Numbered from the stretch's first letter, positions 1-6,992 are shown. The stretch is 10,062 nt of DNA from Desulfuromonadaceae bacterium (GCA_003250235.1 QKGY01000348.1:1-10062), one strand, 5' to 3'. The notes: a model not told the origin generated them from the letters alone. A program made the numbers and translations.

Positions 1-29
1 CGACAGAACATCCACAGAGGACTGTATCC

Positions 30-2045
30 ATGGATCAACGCCAGGCTTTGGCCCGCCACGGCGAACTCAGCCGCATCATCCGACATCACAACACTCTTTA
101 CCATGTTCTGGATCGTCCGGAGATTTCCGATTCGGAGTACGACCGGCTCTTTAAAGAACTGCTTGAGCTCGAAGAACAATTCCCGGAGCTGATCTCTCCC
201 GACTCCCCCAGCCAGCGGGTCGGGGCCCCTCCGCTGGAAAAGTTCGATTCCGTACGCCATTCGCTGCCCATGCTCTCGCTGGAAAACGCTTTCAGTGACC
301 AGGACATGGAGGATTTCGACGGACGCGTCAAACGGTTTCTCGCCACGGATGAGTCCATCGAATACGTCTGTGAAATGAAAATGGACGGCGTGGCCGTCGA
401 ACTGGTCTATGAAAATGGGCGATTGATCGCCGGCTCGACCCGGGGCGACGGAACCACCGGAGAAAAAATCACCGAGAACCTGAAAACCATCCCCTCGATC
501 CCCCTGGTTCTCAACGAGCCCTGTCCTGCCCTGCTGGAGGTCCGCGGCGAAGTCTTCATGGCCCTGGAGGATTTTCAGGCCATGAACCGCGCACGCGAAG
601 AAGACGGTCAGCCGACCTTCGCCAATCCCCGCAACGCTACGGCCGGAAGCCTTCGCCAGCTCGATTCGTCCATCACCCGCCGCCGCCCACTGCAGATCTT
701 CTGCTATGGGGTCGGCCTGATCGAGGGGGAACAGCCGCCCACCCACTTTGGCCTGCTCCGCAAATTTCAGGATTGGGGGCTGCGAACCAACCTGCGTGAG
801 ACGGTCACCGCCCGGGGCATCGGCGATGTGCTGGCACGCTATGCCGACCTGATGGCACGCCGGGACCAGCTCCCCTACGAAATTGACGGCATGGTGGTCA
901 AGGTCAACGACCTGTCCCTGCAGAAAGAGCTGGGAGAAAAAACCCGGACCCCGCGCTGGGCCATCGCCTACAAGTTCCCCCCGCGCCAGGCCGAAACCCT
1001 GATCGAGGACATCCAGCTGCAGGTCGGGCGAACCGGTGCTATCACCCCGGTCGCACACCTCAAGCCCGTCGAAGTCAGCGGGGTCATCGTATCGAGGGCC
1101 AGCCTGCACAACTGGGACGAAATCGCCCGCCTCGACGTGAGGGTCGGAGACTGGGTCGTGGTCGAACGGGCCGGCGACGTCATTCCCGACGTGGTGCGGG
1201 TGCTGACGGAACGGCGAACCGGCCAGGAACGCCTTGTGCCGATCCCCGAGCGCTGTCCGGCGTGCGGCGCGCCGGTGGTCAAGATCGAAGGCGAGGTCGT
1301 GCCGCGCTGCCAGGGGCTTTCCTGCCCCGCTCAGCTCAAGGAATCCCTCAAGCACTTTGCCCGCCGGGCCGGGATGGATATCGACGGGCTCGGTGACCGC
1401 TATATCGACCAGCTGCTGCAACTGGGTCTGGTCGGTAACGTGGCCGACCTGTACCGGTTGACCAAGGAGGACCTGTTCCGGTTCGAGCGGATGGGGGACA
1501 AACTGGCCGAGAACCTGCTGGCCGCTATCGAAGGGAGCAAGCGACGCCCCCTATCGCGTTTTCTCAACGCTCTGGGCATCCGTCACGTCGGCGAACATAT
1601 GGCGAAAGTTCTCGCCCGCCAGCTCGGCTCCCTCGACGCCCTGTCCCAGGCGACCCACGAGGAACTTCTCGCCATCCACGAGGTGGGGCCTCAGGTGGCC
1701 AGCAGTGTCACCGGCTTCTTCGCCTCTGCCGAAAACCGGAAAATCCTCGCGGACCTCAAAACCCTCGGTGTCGCCCCGGAAACGGAAGAGCGCCGCGCGG
1801 GGGGACCGTTCTCAGGCAAGACCTTCGTCTTCACCGGAGCACTCACCCTCTTCTCCCGTAAAGAGGCGCAGGACCTGGTGGAAAAACTCGGCGGACGGGC
1901 CAGCGGTTCGGTGAGCCGCAAAACGGATTATGTCGTCGCCGGGGAAGAAGCAGGAAGCAAGCTGGCAAAGGCCAGGGAGCTCGGTGTTCCCGTATTGACC
2001 GAAGAGGAATTTCTGGAACAGGTACGCAACGAGGAGGGGGTATGA
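30..2045 (+). CDS. ligA: NAD+-dependent DNA ligase LigA
   Basis: Seals 3'-OH/5'-phosphate nicks in duplex DNA during replication and repair, using NAD+ as AMP donor. At 671 residues it has the full bacterial length and all domains. The N-terminal Ia region (about 1-70) carries the HN..Y.VLD.PEISD.EYD signature at 20-38. The adenylation domain has the nucleophile Lys117 in the KMDG motif, Glu174 in VRGEV, Lys291 in DGMVVKV and Lys315 in YKFPP. An OB fold follows (about 320-400), then a four-cysteine zinc finger (Cys409, 412, 427, 432), a helix-hairpin-helix region (about 435-585) and a C-terminal BRCT domain (about 592-671). The ATG at 30 is preceded by AGAGGA at suitable spacing, and the protein begins as family members do. 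The stop overlaps the acyP start. Only 29 bases precede the gene, so its promoter or an upstream operon partner cannot be judged. Confidence 0.98.
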   Translation: MDQRQALARHGELSRIIRHHNTLYHVLDRPEISDSEYDRLFKELLELEEQFPELISPDSPSQRVGAPPLEKFDSVRHSLPMLSLENAFSDQDMEDFDGRVKRFLATDESIEYVCEMKMDGVAVELVYENGRLIAGSTRGDGTTGEKITENLKTIPSIPLVLNEPCPALLEVRGEVFMALEDFQAMNRAREEDGQPTFANPRNATAGSLRQLDSSITRRRPLQIFCYGVGLIEGEQPPTHFGLLRKFQDWGLRTNLRETVTARGIGDVLARYADLMARRDQLPYEIDGMVVKVNDLSLQKELGEKTRTPRWAIAYKFPPRQAETLIEDIQLQVGRTGAITPVAHLKPVEVSGVIVSRASLHNWDEIARLDVRVGDWVVVERAGDVIPDVVRVLTERRTGQERLVPIPERCPACGAPVVKIEGEVVPRCQGLSCPAQLKESLKHFARRAGMDIDGLGDRYIDQLLQLGLVGNVADLYRLTKEDLFRFERMGDKLAENLLAAIEGSKRRPLSRFLNALGIRHVGEHMAKVLARQLGSLDALSQATHEELLAIHEVGPQVASSVTGFFASAENRKILADLKTLGVAPETEERRAGGPFSGKTFVFTGALTLFSRKEAQDLVEKLGGRASGSVSRKTDYVVAGEEAGSKLAKARELGVPVLTEEEFLEQVRNEEGV

Positions 2046-2320
2046 AACCGGTCAGGGCATCCGTGCGGATTAGGGGGATGGTCCAGGGGGTGGGTTTCCG
2101 ATATTTCACCCAGAGGATTTGTCTTCAATACCATCTCACCGGCTGGGTACGCAATCTTCCCAACGGGGATGTCGAGGCGGTTTTCGAGGGGCGCGAATCG
2201 GAGGTGCGTCAGGTTCTGGAAGGATGCCGCCGCGGTCCCGGGGGAGCACGCGTGGAGGAGATCCTCATTGACTGGGAAGATTTTCGCGGCGAGTTCAGCG
2301 CCTTCGATATCCGCCGCTAA
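2042..2320 (+). CDS. acyP: Acylphosphatase
   Basis: Small cytosolic enzyme that hydrolyses acyl phosphates such as acetyl phosphate or 1,3-bisphosphoglycerate. The 92-residue length and the ferredoxin-like pattern fit the family. The first signature, RGMVQGVGFRYF (residues 11-22), contains the phosphate-binding Arg20. The second, GWVRNLPNGDVEAVFEG (34-50), contains catalytic Asn38. The start ATG lies in an ATGA overlap with the ligA stop codon, with a GAGGAGGGGG Shine-Dalgarno stretch inside the last ligA codons, so translation is probably coupled. The gene ends 6 bases before the convergent response-regulator gene. A metabolic link to DNA ligase is not evident; the pairing may simply be operon packing. 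The physiological substrate cannot be read from sequence. Confidence 0.95.
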   Translation: MKPVRASVRIRGMVQGVGFRYFTQRICLQYHLTGWVRNLPNGDVEAVFEGRESEVRQVLEGCRRGPGGARVEEILIDWEDFRGEFSAFDIRR

Positions 2321-2326
2321 GCCTGT

Positions 2327-2704
2327 TCAGAAACGCCCCAGGTGACGCTCCAGAAGGTTCAGTACCTCCATGGTTTTGAACGGTTTCTTGACGAACCCGT
2401 CCCCGCCCATCTTCATCCCCTTGTCCACATCCGTCTCCTCGCCCCGCGCCGTCAGGAAAACCACGGGAATGCTCCGGGTGAGCGGATCCGCCTTGAGCTC
2501 CTGACAGACCTTGAATCCGTCGATCCCCGGCATCATGATATCGAGAAAGATCAGAGCCGGCTTTTCCGCACGCGCCATTTCCAGCCCCAGGCTGCCGTTT
2601 TCGGCGTACAGCACCTCGTAGCCCCGCAACTTCAACACAGCCTCCATGAGCTTGAGGACGGTTTTGTGGTCGTCGATCAGCAAAATCCTCACTTTGTTCT
2701 CCAT
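2327..2704 (-). CDS. Stand-alone response-regulator receiver domain protein
   Basis: A 125-residue, CheY-like receiver with no output domain. The key residues are present: acidic pair Asp11/Asp12, phospho-acceptor Asp55 in LIFLDIMMPGIDG, Thr85 in VVFLTA and the conserved Lys107 in the KKPF motif. It should therefore be phosphorylated by a histidine kinase and act by protein-protein contact. The kinase is not in the window. The start ATG shares one base with the rsmI stop (TGATG), with AGGAG five bases upstream, so it is the last gene of a nadE-rsmI-receiver operon. It ends next to convergent acyP without a visible terminator. Its partner and process are unknown; chemotaxis, motility and stress signalling are all possible, and nothing here selects among them. 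Confidence 0.93.
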   Translation of the reverse strand: MENKVRILLIDDHKTVLKLMEAVLKLRGYEVLYAENGSLGLEMARAEKPALIFLDIMMPGIDGFKVCQELKADPLTRSIPVVFLTARGEETDVDKGMKMGGDGFVKKPFKTMEVLNLLERHLGRF

Positions 2705-3582
2705 CAGGGCTCCTCTTCGGCTGAAAGCTCCAGACTCTGGCGATAGACTTCGGACCCGGGGAGGCCGAAATCCCGGGCGACCCGTTTGACGATCTCCCGC
2801 CGGCTGAGACGGGTTTCCTTATGCAGACGCTCCAGGGCTTCCCGAACCGTTTCCGTCGGCTTTTCCTCGACAGCGGGGCCGAGCATCACGACAATCTCCC
2901 CCCGCACCCGGGACTGGCTGAAATGATCGACGGCCGCCGAAAGGGAGCCGCGAAACACCTCTTCGTGCACTTTGGTCAGTTCGCGGGCGACCGCCACTTC
3001 GCGGGTTGCACCGCAGACAGCGACCATGTCCTGCAGCGAAGCCAGCAGCCGGTGAGGCGCTTCGTAAAAAATCAGAGTCCTGTTTTCCCCCTTCAGGGAA
3101 GCGAGCAATTCACAGCGCCCGTGACTCTTGGCGGGCAGAAATCCCTCGAAGGCAAATCGGTCGGTCGACAATCCCGAAACAGAAAGAGCCGTGATGACGG
3201 CCGAAGGGCCGGGGATAGCCATAACCCGCACCCCTTCCTCCAGACAGCGGCAAACGAGGCGATAGCCCGGGTCGGCGATGGCCGGCATGCCGGCGTCAGA
3301 AATCAGCGCCACGGATTTGCCCTGCAGCAGCGACTCGATGATCTTCTCTCCCTTGCCGGCCTCGATGTGGCGATGGTAAGAGGTCAGCGGGGTGGATATT
3401 CCGAAATGGGAAAAAAGCTTGCGGCTGTGCCGTGTATCCTCGGCCGCCACCAGATCGACCTCCTTGAGAATCCGCAGAGCCCTCAGCGTGATATCCTCGA
3501 GGTTCCCGATGGGCGTCGCCACCAGATAAAGAATCCCCGTTGCGATGGATTCACCCTGAGGCTCCAGAGCCTCATCGCTCAA
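2704..3582 (-). CDS. rsmI: 16S rRNA (cytidine(1402)-2'-O)-methyltransferase RsmI
   Basis: SAM-dependent enzyme of the tetrapyrrole-methylase fold that 2'-O-methylates C1402 of 16S rRNA in the decoding centre. The 292-residue protein shows the family motifs in order: LYLVATPIGNLEDIT (18-32), AEDTR (47-51), SDAGMPAIADPG (95-106), IPGPSAV (123-129) and FEGFLP (145-150). A C-terminal extension (about 240-290, containing RLSRREIVKRVARDFG) looks like the small helical domain usual in RsmI. The start is a TTG at 3582. It is supported by an AGGAGGT Shine-Dalgarno five bases upstream, lying within the last codons of nadE, and no in-frame ATG precedes the first conserved motif. The gene overlaps the nadE end by 11 bases and touches the receiver gene downstream. 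Confidence 0.95.
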   Translation of the reverse strand: MSDEALEPQGESIATGILYLVATPIGNLEDITLRALRILKEVDLVAAEDTRHSRKLFSHFGISTPLTSYHRHIEAGKGEKIIESLLQGKSVALISDAGMPAIADPGYRLVCRCLEEGVRVMAIPGPSAVITALSVSGLSTDRFAFEGFLPAKSHGRCELLASLKGENRTLIFYEAPHRLLASLQDMVAVCGATREVAVARELTKVHEEVFRGSLSAAVDHFSQSRVRGEIVVMLGPAVEEKPTETVREALERLHKETRLSRREIVKRVARDFGLPGSEVYRQSLELSAEEEP

Positions 3583-5539
3583 GGGTCACCTCCTCCAGTT
3601 CCGACAGCCACAGCGCCACGCTCGCATCACTCGGCATCCGCCAGTCCCCCCGCGGCGAGAGGACGACGCTGCCGACCTTGGGTCCATCCGGCAGGCACGA
3701 GCGTTTGAACTGCTGGGAGAAGAACCTGCGGATGAAAGTTTGCAACCAACGGAGGATCTCATCCGGGGGAAACTCCCCGGCAAACGCCTGCCGGGCCAGG
3801 AAGAAGATCTTTCTGGGACCGTATTGCAGGCGGATCATGTTGTAGAGAAAGAAATCGTGCAGGATATAGGGGCCGACCTGATCTTCGGTGATCTGGCGGA
3901 TGTCGCCGTTCTCATCCGGCGGCAGAAGTTCGGGCGAAACGGGTGTTTCGCACACATCCCGCAGCACCCGGGAGATGTCTCCCGAAAACTCCGCCTCGGC
4001 ACACCAGTCGACGAGATAACGGACCAGGGTCTTGGGGACGCCGCTGTTCACGCCGTACATCGACATGTGATCGGCATTGTACGTACACCATCCCAGCGCC
4101 AGTTCGGAGAGATCGCCCGTGCCGATGACCAGCCCGCCACCCTGATTGGCGAGATCCATCAGGATCTGCGTGCGCTCCCTCGCCTGGGCGTTTTCGAACG
4201 TGATGTCGTGAACCGACTCCTGGTGACCGATGTCGGCAAAATGCTGCCTGACGGCCTTGTCAATCGCGATGACGCGCAAGTCGACCCCGAGAAGTTCAGC
4301 CAGTTTTTCTGCGTTGTTGCGGGTTCTGCGGGTGGTGCCGAAGCCGGGCATGGTCACCGCCAGGATGCCTTTGCGATCCAGTTCCAGCTTGTCAAAGGCC
4401 TTTACGGCGACCAGAAGAGCCAAGGTGGAGTCGAGCCCCCCCGAAATGCCGATGACTGCCCTGGAAGACGAGGTATGCCGGAGTCTTTTCGCCAGCGCCG
4501 TGGTTTGCAGTGCGAAAATCTCCCGGCAACGCTGGGAACGCTCCCTGTCATCGGCAGGGACAAACGGTGTCCTGGAAATCCGCCGCGCCAGAGGCTCGCC
4601 CTCTTGCCGGTTTTCCGGCAGAGGAAAAGGAACCCTTCGGAAGGAAACCTCCGATCGGGAAGCGGCGAAGCTGTTGTTCTTGACCCGCTCGTTCACCAGG
4701 CGTTCGACATCGATGTCAGCAACGGCAAGCTGGGTCGCGAATTCAAAGCGCGCCGTCTCGGCCAGGATCGTCCCGTTTTCGGCAATAAGGGAGTGACCCG
4801 AGAAAACCAGATCGGTACTGGACTCGCCGGGACCGGCCGAGGCATAGGCATAGGCCGCCAGACAGCGTGCCGACTGCGCTTCAACCAGGGCGCGACGATA
4901 GGCTTCCTTGCCTAAAATTTCAGGGCTTGCGGAAAGATTGAGCAGCACCGTCGCACCGTCGACGGCCATGCTTCCGCTTGGGGGATTGGCAACCCAGGCG
5001 TCTTCACAAATTTCCACGCCTACCAGACAGCGCGGATCGTTCTCGGCCGAAAAGAGCAGGTCCTCGCCGAAGGGGATGCGGATTCCCTCCCAGACAACCT
5101 CGGACTCCCGCCGGTCCATGGCCGAAGAGAACCATCGCTCCTCATAGAATTCCTGCGTATTGGGCAGATATGTCTTTGGGACGATCCCGCGGATTTCTCC
5201 TCCGGCCATAAATACGGCACAGTTGAACAAACGGCCGTTCAGGCAGACCGGAGCGCCTACGACCGTCGCAAGGTTCAGCGTTTCGGTGTGGCGGGCCAGT
5301 TCAAGAACCGCCTCCCTCGCCTTGTCGATCAGCAGTGGCTGAAAAAACAGATCCCCACAGGTATAAGCCGTCAGGCTGAGTTCCGGAAAAACCAGCAACT
5401 GACAATGGCGCGACTCGGCCTCTTCCATGGCCCGGAGAAGCTGCCGAGCATTAAAGGCGACATCGCCAACACGCAATTCGGGTGTGGCGACGGCCACCCG
5501 CATAAACCCAAAGGATGATATGAAGGATGTCTGGCTCAT
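3572..5539 (-). CDS. nadE: Glutamine-dependent NAD+ synthetase
   Basis: Catalyses the last step of NAD+ synthesis: ATP-dependent amidation of nicotinic acid adenine dinucleotide, with ammonia taken from glutamine. The N-terminal nitrilase-type glutaminase (about 13-290) has the Glu53 (FPELSLTAY), Lys122 (VPKTYLP), Cys178 (VEICEDAW) triad. The C-terminal synthetase domain (about 335-640) has the ATP P-loop SGGLDS (366-371), GTGDLSELALGW (473-484) and a conserved tail with KRSCLPDGPK and LSPRGDWRMPSD. At 655 residues it matches the long Mycobacterium tuberculosis-type NadE, including the aromatic stretch just before the glutaminase core. That supports the ATG at 5539 over Met13, as does GAGGTG seven bases upstream. 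It heads the nadE-rsmI-receiver operon and has its own promoter (TTGCTT-17-TACAAT). Confidence 0.97.
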   Translation of the reverse strand: MSQTSFISSFGFMRVAVATPELRVGDVAFNARQLLRAMEEAESRHCQLLVFPELSLTAYTCGDLFFQPLLIDKAREAVLELARHTETLNLATVVGAPVCLNGRLFNCAVFMAGGEIRGIVPKTYLPNTQEFYEERWFSSAMDRRESEVVWEGIRIPFGEDLLFSAENDPRCLVGVEICEDAWVANPPSGSMAVDGATVLLNLSASPEILGKEAYRRALVEAQSARCLAAYAYASAGPGESSTDLVFSGHSLIAENGTILAETARFEFATQLAVADIDVERLVNERVKNNSFAASRSEVSFRRVPFPLPENRQEGEPLARRISRTPFVPADDRERSQRCREIFALQTTALAKRLRHTSSSRAVIGISGGLDSTLALLVAVKAFDKLELDRKGILAVTMPGFGTTRRTRNNAEKLAELLGVDLRVIAIDKAVRQHFADIGHQESVHDITFENAQARERTQILMDLANQGGGLVIGTGDLSELALGWCTYNADHMSMYGVNSGVPKTLVRYLVDWCAEAEFSGDISRVLRDVCETPVSPELLPPDENGDIRQITEDQVGPYILHDFFLYNMIRLQYGPRKIFFLARQAFAGEFPPDEILRWLQTFIRRFFSQQFKRSCLPDGPKVGSVVLSPRGDWRMPSDASVALWLSELEEVTLER

Positions 5540-5698
5540 GCGTTTTCACCTCGACGTGTCGTGCTCTTCGAAACGTCCCGAGAAACCTCTTTGGTTCGGT
5601 ACGATAGTTTTCTCTTCAGGAACTGGCTGGTTTTTAATTGTAATGAGATTTTCCCCATAAAGCAAACGCCTCTGTTTCACAGGACTTTTCCAGCGACG
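5540..5698 (-). promoter_or_regulatory. yraN-nadE intergenic region and nadE leader
   Basis: This 159-base gap separates the yraN stop from the nadE start and holds no plausible gene. It contains the nadE promoter described separately and a predicted leader of about 90 bases ending in GAGGTG before the ATG. A short CTGT/ACAG stem near 5672-5686 follows yraN but has no U tract, so I do not call it a terminator. I recognise no known riboswitch class in the leader. Confidence 0.5.
5637..5665 (-). promoter_or_regulatory. Sigma70-like promoter of the nadE operon
   Basis: On the minus strand a TTGCTT -35 box (5660-5665) and a TACAAT -10 box (5637-5642) are separated by exactly 17 bases. Predicted transcription starts near 5630, about 90 bases before the nadE ATG. 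The region is visibly more AT-rich than the flanking genes. Its position after yraN suggests that nadE-rsmI-receiver is transcribed independently of rnhB-yraN. Confidence 0.65.
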
Positions 5699-6061
5699 TC
5701 ATATCCCGAATGCATCAATGATATGTTCGATCTCGGCACCACCCGGTCCGGGCATTACCGCGACCACGTCGAAGCGGGGCTGGAGCCCGGCAGCACCCCC
5801 CTGGGCCAGGTACCACTGGGCAGAGCGGATGATCTGCCGTTGCTTGGCGGTTCCGACAGCCTCCTGAGGGGACCCGTACGAAGCGGATCGCCGGGTTTTC
5901 ACTTCGACAAACGCCAGTGTCTTTCTGTCACGGGCAACAATATCGATTTCTCCGACAGGCGTCCGCAGGTTTCGTTCCAGGATTTTCATCCCCTGGCGTT
6001 TCAGAAAACGGGCCGCTTCCTCTTCACCCCAGCGTCCCAGTTCCAGCCGCTCTTCGGTCAT
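5699..6061 (-). CDS. yraN: YraN family (UPF0102) putative endonuclease-like protein
   Basis: A 120-residue member of the YraN/UPF0102 family, which has a restriction-endonuclease-like (PD-(D/E)XK) fold; its cellular role is not settled. The nuclease-like signature is intact: an N-terminal helix LGRWGEEEAARFL (8-20), then VGEIDIVA with Asp40, then FVEVKTR with Glu53 and Lys55. The C-terminal half has KQRQIIRSAQWYL, typical of the family. The start ATG overlaps the rnhB stop in an ATGA junction, so the two are translationally coupled. Location next to rnhB is common for this family and is consistent with a nucleic-acid role, but substrate and activity are inferred only. Confidence 0.93.
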   Translation of the reverse strand: MTEERLELGRWGEEEAARFLKRQGMKILERNLRTPVGEIDIVARDRKTLAFVEVKTRRSASYGSPQEAVGTAKQRQIIRSAQWYLAQGGAAGLQPRFDVVAVMPGPGGAEIEHIIDAFGI

Positions 6062-6699
6062 GGAATTACGACGTGCTCGCGTACGCCACCAAAGGACAGG
6101 CGGTGGATAGCGCAGGGGCCTAGGCGGGCAATCGCCGCCATATGATCGGCGCTGCCATACCCTTTATGGCCTGAAAATCCGTAGCCGGGGTAACGCCTGT
6201 CGTAGCCGCACATCATACGGTCTCTGACCACCTTGGCGATAACCGAGGCAGCGGCGATCGACAGGGAACGGGAGTCCCCTTTTTTCAAGGTCAGTTGCGG
6301 GAGCGCCATGTCCAGAGGAGTTATGCCGTCGATCAGCAGAAAATCCGCATGTTCCTTCAGCCGGCTCACGGCCAGGCTCATGGCTTTAAGGGTCGCACGG
6401 AGGATATTCAGCGCATCGATCTCTTCGGCGTGAACGATGCCAACCCCAACAGCGCGCGCCTGACAACGGATCATCGGAAACAGCTCATCGCGTTTCTTCG
6501 CCGAAAGCTTTTTGGAATCGGTAAGACCGGGGAGATGATGCCGGTCGGGGAGGATGACGGCCGCGGCGACCACCGGCCCGGCCAAAGGTCCCCGTCCCGC
6601 CTCGTCGATTCCGGCAATCGATCGGAATCCCCTCCGAATCGCCTGCTCCTCAAAATGCAGATCGGAAAGAACCTCTTCCGGGAATAGAGACAGAGTCAA
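6058..6699 (-). CDS. rnhB: Ribonuclease HII
   Basis: Cleaves the RNA strand of RNA-DNA hybrids and incises at single ribonucleotides in DNA, starting ribonucleotide excision repair. The 213-residue protein contains the family hallmark IAGIDEAGRGPLAGPVVAAAV with catalytic Asp32 and Glu33. The third and fourth acidic residues are Asp124 (LLIDG) and Asp142 (KKGDSRSLSIAAASVIAKV), completing the DEDD set. The start is TTG at 6699, preceded by TGGAGG six bases upstream. An ATG nearby (overlapping that Shine-Dalgarno) is in another frame, and no in-frame ATG lies before the conserved core. The gene is first in an rnhB-yraN pair. Unlike the usual run-on from rplS, it is cut off from rplS by a terminator and an oppositely oriented small gene. 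Confidence 0.96.
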   Translation of the reverse strand: MTLSLFPEEVLSDLHFEEQAIRRGFRSIAGIDEAGRGPLAGPVVAAAVILPDRHHLPGLTDSKKLSAKKRDELFPMIRCQARAVGVGIVHAEEIDALNILRATLKAMSLAVSRLKEHADFLLIDGITPLDMALPQLTLKKGDSRSLSIAAASVIAKVVRDRMMCGYDRRYPGYGFSGHKGYGSADHMAAIARLGPCAIHRLSFGGVREHVVIP

Positions 6700-6712
6700 A
6701 ATGGGCCTCCAT

Positions 6713-6724
6713 GGAAAATTTTCC
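6713..6724. repeat. 12-bp perfect palindrome upstream of the small-gene promoter
   Basis: GGAAAATTTTCC is a perfect inverted repeat lying between the rnhB ribosome-binding site and the -35 box of the divergent small gene. It is AT-rich at its centre and sits 9 bases upstream of that -35. It could be a regulator site or part of an UP-like element; chance cannot be excluded from one copy. Confidence 0.45.
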
Positions 6725-6732
6725 CTTTAATT

Positions 6733-6761
6733 TTGACCAATGCCTTGGTATACAATATACA
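6733..6761 (+). promoter_or_regulatory. Strong sigma70-like promoter of the small membrane-protein gene
   Basis: TTGACC (6733-6738) and TATACA (6756-6761) are separated by 17 bases and match the sigma70 consensus at five of six positions each. Predicted transcription starts near 6768, giving a leader of about 36 bases with AAGGAG before the ATG at 6804. The -10 lies inside GTATACAATATAC, and the perfect palindrome CAACGTTG (6760-6767) sits at the predicted start site. Both are possible operator elements. Confidence 0.7.
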
Positions 6762-6782
6762 ACGTTGGCATGCACTACTTTA
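6754..6782 (-). promoter_or_regulatory. Possible rnhB promoter overlapping the divergent promoter
   Basis: On the minus strand TATATT (6754-6759) could act as a -10 for rnhB-yraN, with only a poor -35 (TAAAGT, 6777-6782) 17 bases away. It overlaps the plus-strand -10, so the two promoters would compete. The call is weak. It is proposed mainly because the terminator at 7025-7061 implies that rnhB needs its own promoter. Confidence 0.25.
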
Positions 6783-6803
6783 ATGGAGAGAAGGAGATTT
6801 TTC

Positions 6804-6992
6804 ATGGCGACTATTTTTATCGGCCTGGCGGTGGTTGGCTACCTGTTCTTCCTGGTGGACTGGAAAAGCTTTATGGAACCCTTCCGGCTCGGCGGTTGGG
6901 CGTCGGTTGTTCTGTACGGAGTGCTCACCGTCCTCATCTATGTCCAACTGACCGGTCACACGGCAGGGACGGTTCCCGGGGTTCATCACTAA
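6804..6992 (+). CDS. Small two-helix membrane protein of unknown function
   Basis: I do not recognise this 62-residue protein. It has two hydrophobic segments long enough to cross the membrane, residues about 3-18 (TIFIGLAVVGYLFFLV) and 33-49 (ASVVLYGVLTVLIYVQL). A short loop between them holds DWKSFMEPFR, and the polar tail has three histidines (52, 61, 62). The start at 6804 is chosen because AAGGAG lies 8 bases upstream. In-frame ATGs at 6711 and 6783 lack a Shine-Dalgarno, and the first lies upstream of the promoter. A near-consensus promoter precedes the gene and a strong terminator follows, so it is a complete single-gene transcription unit, not a random open frame. It lies between rplS and rnhB on the opposite strand. 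Function unknown; a regulatory or stabilising membrane peptide is one speculative option. Confidence 0.75.
   Translation: MATIFIGLAVVGYLFFLVDWKSFMEPFRLGGWASVVLYGVLTVLIYVQLTGHTAGTVPGVHH

Noticed and set aside
2821..3708. 295-codon open frame on the plus strand
   Set aside because: Antisense to rsmI and the nadE end; composition is low-complexity and rich in Arg, Gly and His, with no family features.
3740..4915. 391-codon open frame on the plus strand
   Set aside because: Lies wholly antisense to nadE, whose protein has all catalytic motifs. The translated frame has no recognisable domain and is typical of GC-rich shadow frames.
5672..5686. Hairpin after yraN as a terminator
   Set aside because: The stem is only about four pairs (CTGT/ACAG) and is not followed by a T run.
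6711..6803. Longer version of the small membrane protein
   Set aside because: The ATG at 6711 is upstream of the predicted promoter and 6783 lacks a Shine-Dalgarno; 6804 has AAGGAG at good spacing.
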